A stretch of DNA of 16,535 nucleotides. Origin: Bacillota bacterium. GTDB lineage: Bacteria; Bacillota; Clostridia; Clostridiales; Clostridiaceae. Positions 14,822-16,535 of this stretch are shown here, piece after piece. Where the stretch lies: NCBI GenBank assembly GCA_023451395.1, contig JAEXZL010000030.1:1-16535 (forward strand), in the 5' to 3' direction. A program made the translations under genes and the position numbers. A model generated the notes under the pieces. That model ran no database searches. It was not told where the DNA came from and saw nothing but the letters and a program-made list of their open reading frames with translations. Position 1 is the stretch's first letter. Each line of letters opens with the position of its first letter.

Positions 14822-15184
14822 TTAATCTTTCAATTTACTAATTGCTTCATCAACTGAGATATCTCCCTTTTCTAGGGCCGCTAAAATATCCTTACTTTCT
14901 TGTTTAACTTTAGTTTCTTTTACGGAATAACCTAAGCTTTCAATAACCTCATCTAATTTTGCTCTAACTGTTGGATATGAAATCCCCAGTTCTCTTTCAA
15001 CTTCTTTTATACTTCCCCTGCATCTTATAAAGGTTTCTATAAAATATAACTGCTCATTATTTAAATAATCAAACTTAGATAATCCAAATTCATTTTCAAT
15101 AACAGTATTACAGCTATTACATCTTAACTTTATTGCCTTTAGCTTATTAGAGCATACTGGACAACGGCTTAATAGTTTATACAT
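14822..15184 (-). CDS. DUF2089 protein: zinc ribbon plus helix-turn-helix
   Basis: This 120-residue cytoplasmic protein has an N-terminal zinc ribbon with ligands Cys8, Cys11, Cys22 and Cys25 (CPVC and CNSC). A helix-turn-helix follows at about residues 43-80 (FIETFIRCRGSIKEVERELGISYPTVRAKL), similar in look to sigma region 4 or response-regulator HTHs. The last 20 residues (ILAALEKGDISVDEAISKL) are a copy of the SHOCT-like motif that opens the next gene. It is probably the transcription regulator of this three-gene cassette; that role is inferred. GGAGGG lies 11 bases before the chosen ATG. An ATG four bases earlier is out of frame and stops at once. Confidence 0.85.
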   Translation of the reverse strand: MYKLLSRCPVCSNKLKAIKLRCNSCNTVIENEFGLSKFDYLNNEQLYFIETFIRCRGSIKEVERELGISYPTVRAKLDEVIESLGYSVKETKVKQESKDILAALEKGDISVDEAISKLKD

Positions 15185-15209
15185 AGATTATCCCTCCATC
15201 TCTAATTAT

Positions 15210-15246
15210 AATTTACTACTTCTCTTACAAAATGTAAAGAGTTACA
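15210..15246 (-). promoter_or_regulatory. Promoter and operator-like half-sites of the DUF2089 cassette
   Basis: Three alternating half-sites lie close together: TTACA (15225-15229), TGTAA (15233-15237) and TTACA (15242-15246), read on the plus strand. The middle one coincides with a -35 TTTACA (15233-15238) placed 17 bp from a weak -10 TAAATT (15210-15215). This is what an autoregulated promoter would look like. Confidence 0.4.
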
Positions 15247-15299
15247 TTAAATATTTTAAGTTTAAAATTAATTTTATTATTATATTCTCTAATATAATA

Positions 15300-15333
15300 T
15301 TGATAATATTAATTTACATATTAATCTTATCAA
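15300..15333. repeat. AT-rich imperfect palindrome upstream of the DUF2089 cassette
   Basis: TTGATA and TATCAA at the ends and ATTAAT on both sides of a TTACAT centre give a 34-base imperfect palindrome. Its core TTACA matches the half-site found near the DUF2089 promoter. Background AT-richness makes chance symmetry likely. Confidence 0.3.
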
Positions 15334-15340
15334 TGATATG

Positions 15341-15373
15341 CAAAAACAAGGAGTGCTGTAATCAGCACTCCTT
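15341..15373 (-). terminator. Terminator of the EamA permease gene
   Basis: A perfect 11-bp stem (AAGGAGTGCTG 15348-15358 with CAGCACTCCTT 15363-15373) has a 4-base loop. On the minus strand it is followed by GTTTTTG. It lies 17 bases after the stop codon. Confidence 0.93.
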
Positions 15374-15390
15374 AATTAAATAGCTATACT

Positions 15391-16362
15391 TTAATTATTA
15401 TGACTCTCTTTAATTTTATTATTTATCATAGAGAGACCATTAAAAAGCCTTCCTCCGTTAGCAAGCATTATACCCAAGGCTACAAAAGCCAAAGCTACAA
15501 GCATTTTAATGGTAAAGCTTTCACCTGGGATAAAAATTGCAGATAAAACTGCTCCTGAAACAGGTATTATAAACCTATATATGCTTATTTCTCCTGCCTT
15601 ATTATATTTTAGCAGCATATACCAAAGAGCAAAGGATATGGCTGATAAAAAAGCTGAATAAATAAGTAGTCCTGTAGCTAGGGGTGTAAAACTCACTGAT
15701 AAAGTCACAAGACGAGGAGAGCCGATTATGAGCATTAAAATTGATCCAAAAAGCATCTGAAAGGAAGTGATTATAAAGGGATTTATATCTTTACTAATTT
15801 TCTTAACATAAATTGCACTCAGTGCTCCTATTAATGAAGATAAGATAAGGAATCCTTCTCCCTGAAAGGTGAATCCTCCAGAAAGTCCCTGACCCCAGCT
15901 GCTTATGATTAATCCTGAAAACCCAAACAATATACCTAAAGCTTTATTTCTATCAATTCTATCATTTTCATAGATAAAATGAGCTATTATGATTGTAAAA
16001 AAAGTCTCCAAGCCTCCAATTATTGAGGATTTCATTCCTGTGGTATTTGCTACTCCATTATAAAAGAGTATATACATTACTCCCGTTTGAAATATTCCCA
16101 GAAGAAAAAGCTTTAGCATACTGTTCCTCTTTATCCTGAGACTTTCTTTAAAAATTACTCCTGTAACAAATAAAAGTAGTAGAGATGCAAGAAAAAATCT
16201 TATTCCTCCTAAAGCTATTCTTCCTAAAACATCATCTGCTGAAAATCGAAGCTCTTGATAGCTTATTTTAAGTACAGGAAAGGCACTTCCCCAAAGCACA
16301 CAGCTTATTAGACTAAATAAAAATGGGAAAGGCCTTTTTGAAAAAATTACTTCTTTCTTCAT
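15391..16362 (-). CDS. EamA-family (DMT superfamily) permease
   Basis: This 323-residue inner-membrane protein has about ten hydrophobic helices arranged as two EamA repeats of roughly 140 residues (about 10-155 and 170-305). Family landmarks are LISCVLWGSAFPVLKISY in helix 1, FFLASLLLL in helix 2, FLLGIFQTGVMYILFYNGV, and SSLIGALSAIYVKK at the start of repeat two. Such proteins export metabolites or amino acids; the substrate is unknown. The C-terminal tail (KIKESHNN) is polar and cytosolic by charge. GGAGGTG is 5 bases upstream of the ATG. The gene has its own extended -10 promoter and terminator. Confidence 0.9.
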   Translation of the reverse strand: MKKEVIFSKRPFPFLFSLISCVLWGSAFPVLKISYQELRFSADDVLGRIALGGIRFFLASLLLLFVTGVIFKESLRIKRNSMLKLFLLGIFQTGVMYILFYNGVANTTGMKSSIIGGLETFFTIIIAHFIYENDRIDRNKALGILFGFSGLIISSWGQGLSGGFTFQGEGFLILSSLIGALSAIYVKKISKDINPFIITSFQMLFGSILMLIIGSPRLVTLSVSFTPLATGLLIYSAFLSAISFALWYMLLKYNKAGEISIYRFIIPVSGAVLSAIFIPGESFTIKMLVALAFVALGIMLANGGRLFNGLSMINNKIKESHNN

Positions 16363-16368
16363 TGTGAC

Positions 16369-16383
16369 ACCTCCACAGGAGGT
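16369..16383. promoter_or_regulatory. Palindrome containing the EamA gene ribosome binding site
   Basis: ACCTCC (16369-16374) and GGAGGT (16378-16383) flank a 3-base centre. The minus-strand GGAGGT is the ribosome binding site, and the palindrome begins directly after the -10. It could be an operator over the start point, or an RNA hairpin hiding the site if transcription begins upstream of it. Confidence 0.4.
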
Positions 16384-16392
16384 ATTATATCA
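16384..16392 (-). promoter_or_regulatory. Extended -10 promoter of the EamA permease gene
   Basis: The minus strand reads TGATATAAT, the same extended -10 as before the 5'-nucleotidase gene. No convincing -35 is seen. The predicted start near 16377 leaves a leader of only about 15 bases. Confidence 0.55.
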
Positions 16393-16435
16393 TAATCTTA
16401 GCAGAATTAATTAAACAGTTTTATGAACATTCAGC

Positions 16436-16535
16436 TTAAACCTCTGTATTATAGTCACCCTCATTATCCATAATACTGTTTCCGTGCCCCGAGGCTATTT
16501 TATTATAAACATCTTTAGTAGGCATTAACCATACC
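16436..16535 (-). CDS. C-terminal 32 residues of an unidentified protein (partial)
   Basis: An open frame enters from the right edge and ends with TAA at 16436-16438. It reads VWLMPTKDVYNKIASGHGN, then a polar, acidic end SIMDNEGDYNTEV. I do not recognise the family. The composition is plausible for a real C terminus, but the stretch is short and the rest of the gene is outside the window. There is no clear terminator in the 46 bases before the EamA promoter. Confidence 0.45.
   Translation of the reverse strand, partial: VWLMPTKDVYNKIASGHGNSIMDNEGDYNTEV

Noticed and set aside
14458..14841. 127-codon open frame on the plus strand antisense to the SHOCT-like gene
   Set aside because: The minus-strand gene has a ribosome binding site, operon context and family features; the plus-strand product is low-complexity Ser/Ile/Leu.

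Overview
The window is AT-rich DNA with strong AGGAGG-type ribosome binding sites. Every supported gene lies on the minus strand, so transcription runs right to left. Codon use, purine-rich Shine-Dalgarno sites and gene content (gal operon, YfcC-type carrier, DUF2089 and DUF4004 proteins, bactofilin) suggest a Clostridium-like anaerobic Firmicute. The genus is an inference. No rRNA, tRNA, CRISPR array or insertion sequence was seen.

Layout from the right edge, in the direction of transcription. (1) The 3' end of an unidentified gene (16436-16535). (2) A monocistronic EamA/DMT permease with an extended -10 promoter and a strong terminator. (3) A three-gene regulatory cassette (15184-14177): a zinc-ribbon/HTH DUF2089 protein, a SHOCT-like protein and a shorter relative, closed by a terminator. 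(4) A probable operon of two tandem DUF4004 (YhbD-like) genes, a bactofilin-type polymer-forming protein and an MFS exporter (14025-10774). A 12-bp sequence recurs at the same spacing from a GATA sequence upstream of both DUF4004 genes. (5) A YfcC-type permease followed by an M20 amidohydrolase (10411-7802), probably an uptake-and-hydrolysis pair for an acylated amino acid or small peptide. (6) glmM, with its own promoter and terminator (7662-6313). (7) A gal operon, LacI-type regulator-galT-galK-galM (6227-2041). (8) A membrane-anchored PAS-GGDEF protein whose nucleotide-site residues look degenerate. (9) The N-terminal part of a secreted 5'-nucleotidase, which runs off the left edge.

How the genes work together. 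The gal genes encode mutarotation, phosphorylation and uridylyl transfer of galactose; galE is not in the window. They are probably controlled by their own first gene through a palindrome just downstream of its promoter. GlmM makes glucosamine-1-phosphate for cell-wall precursors. The DUF4004/bactofilin and DUF2089/SHOCT cassettes are the least understood parts. Both look self-regulated, with inverted repeats overlapping the predicted promoters. The most interesting observations are the duplicated DUF4004 gene with its duplicated regulatory site, a likely non-AUG (ATT) start for the gal regulator, the DUF2089/SHOCT cassette, and the degenerate GGDEF domain.
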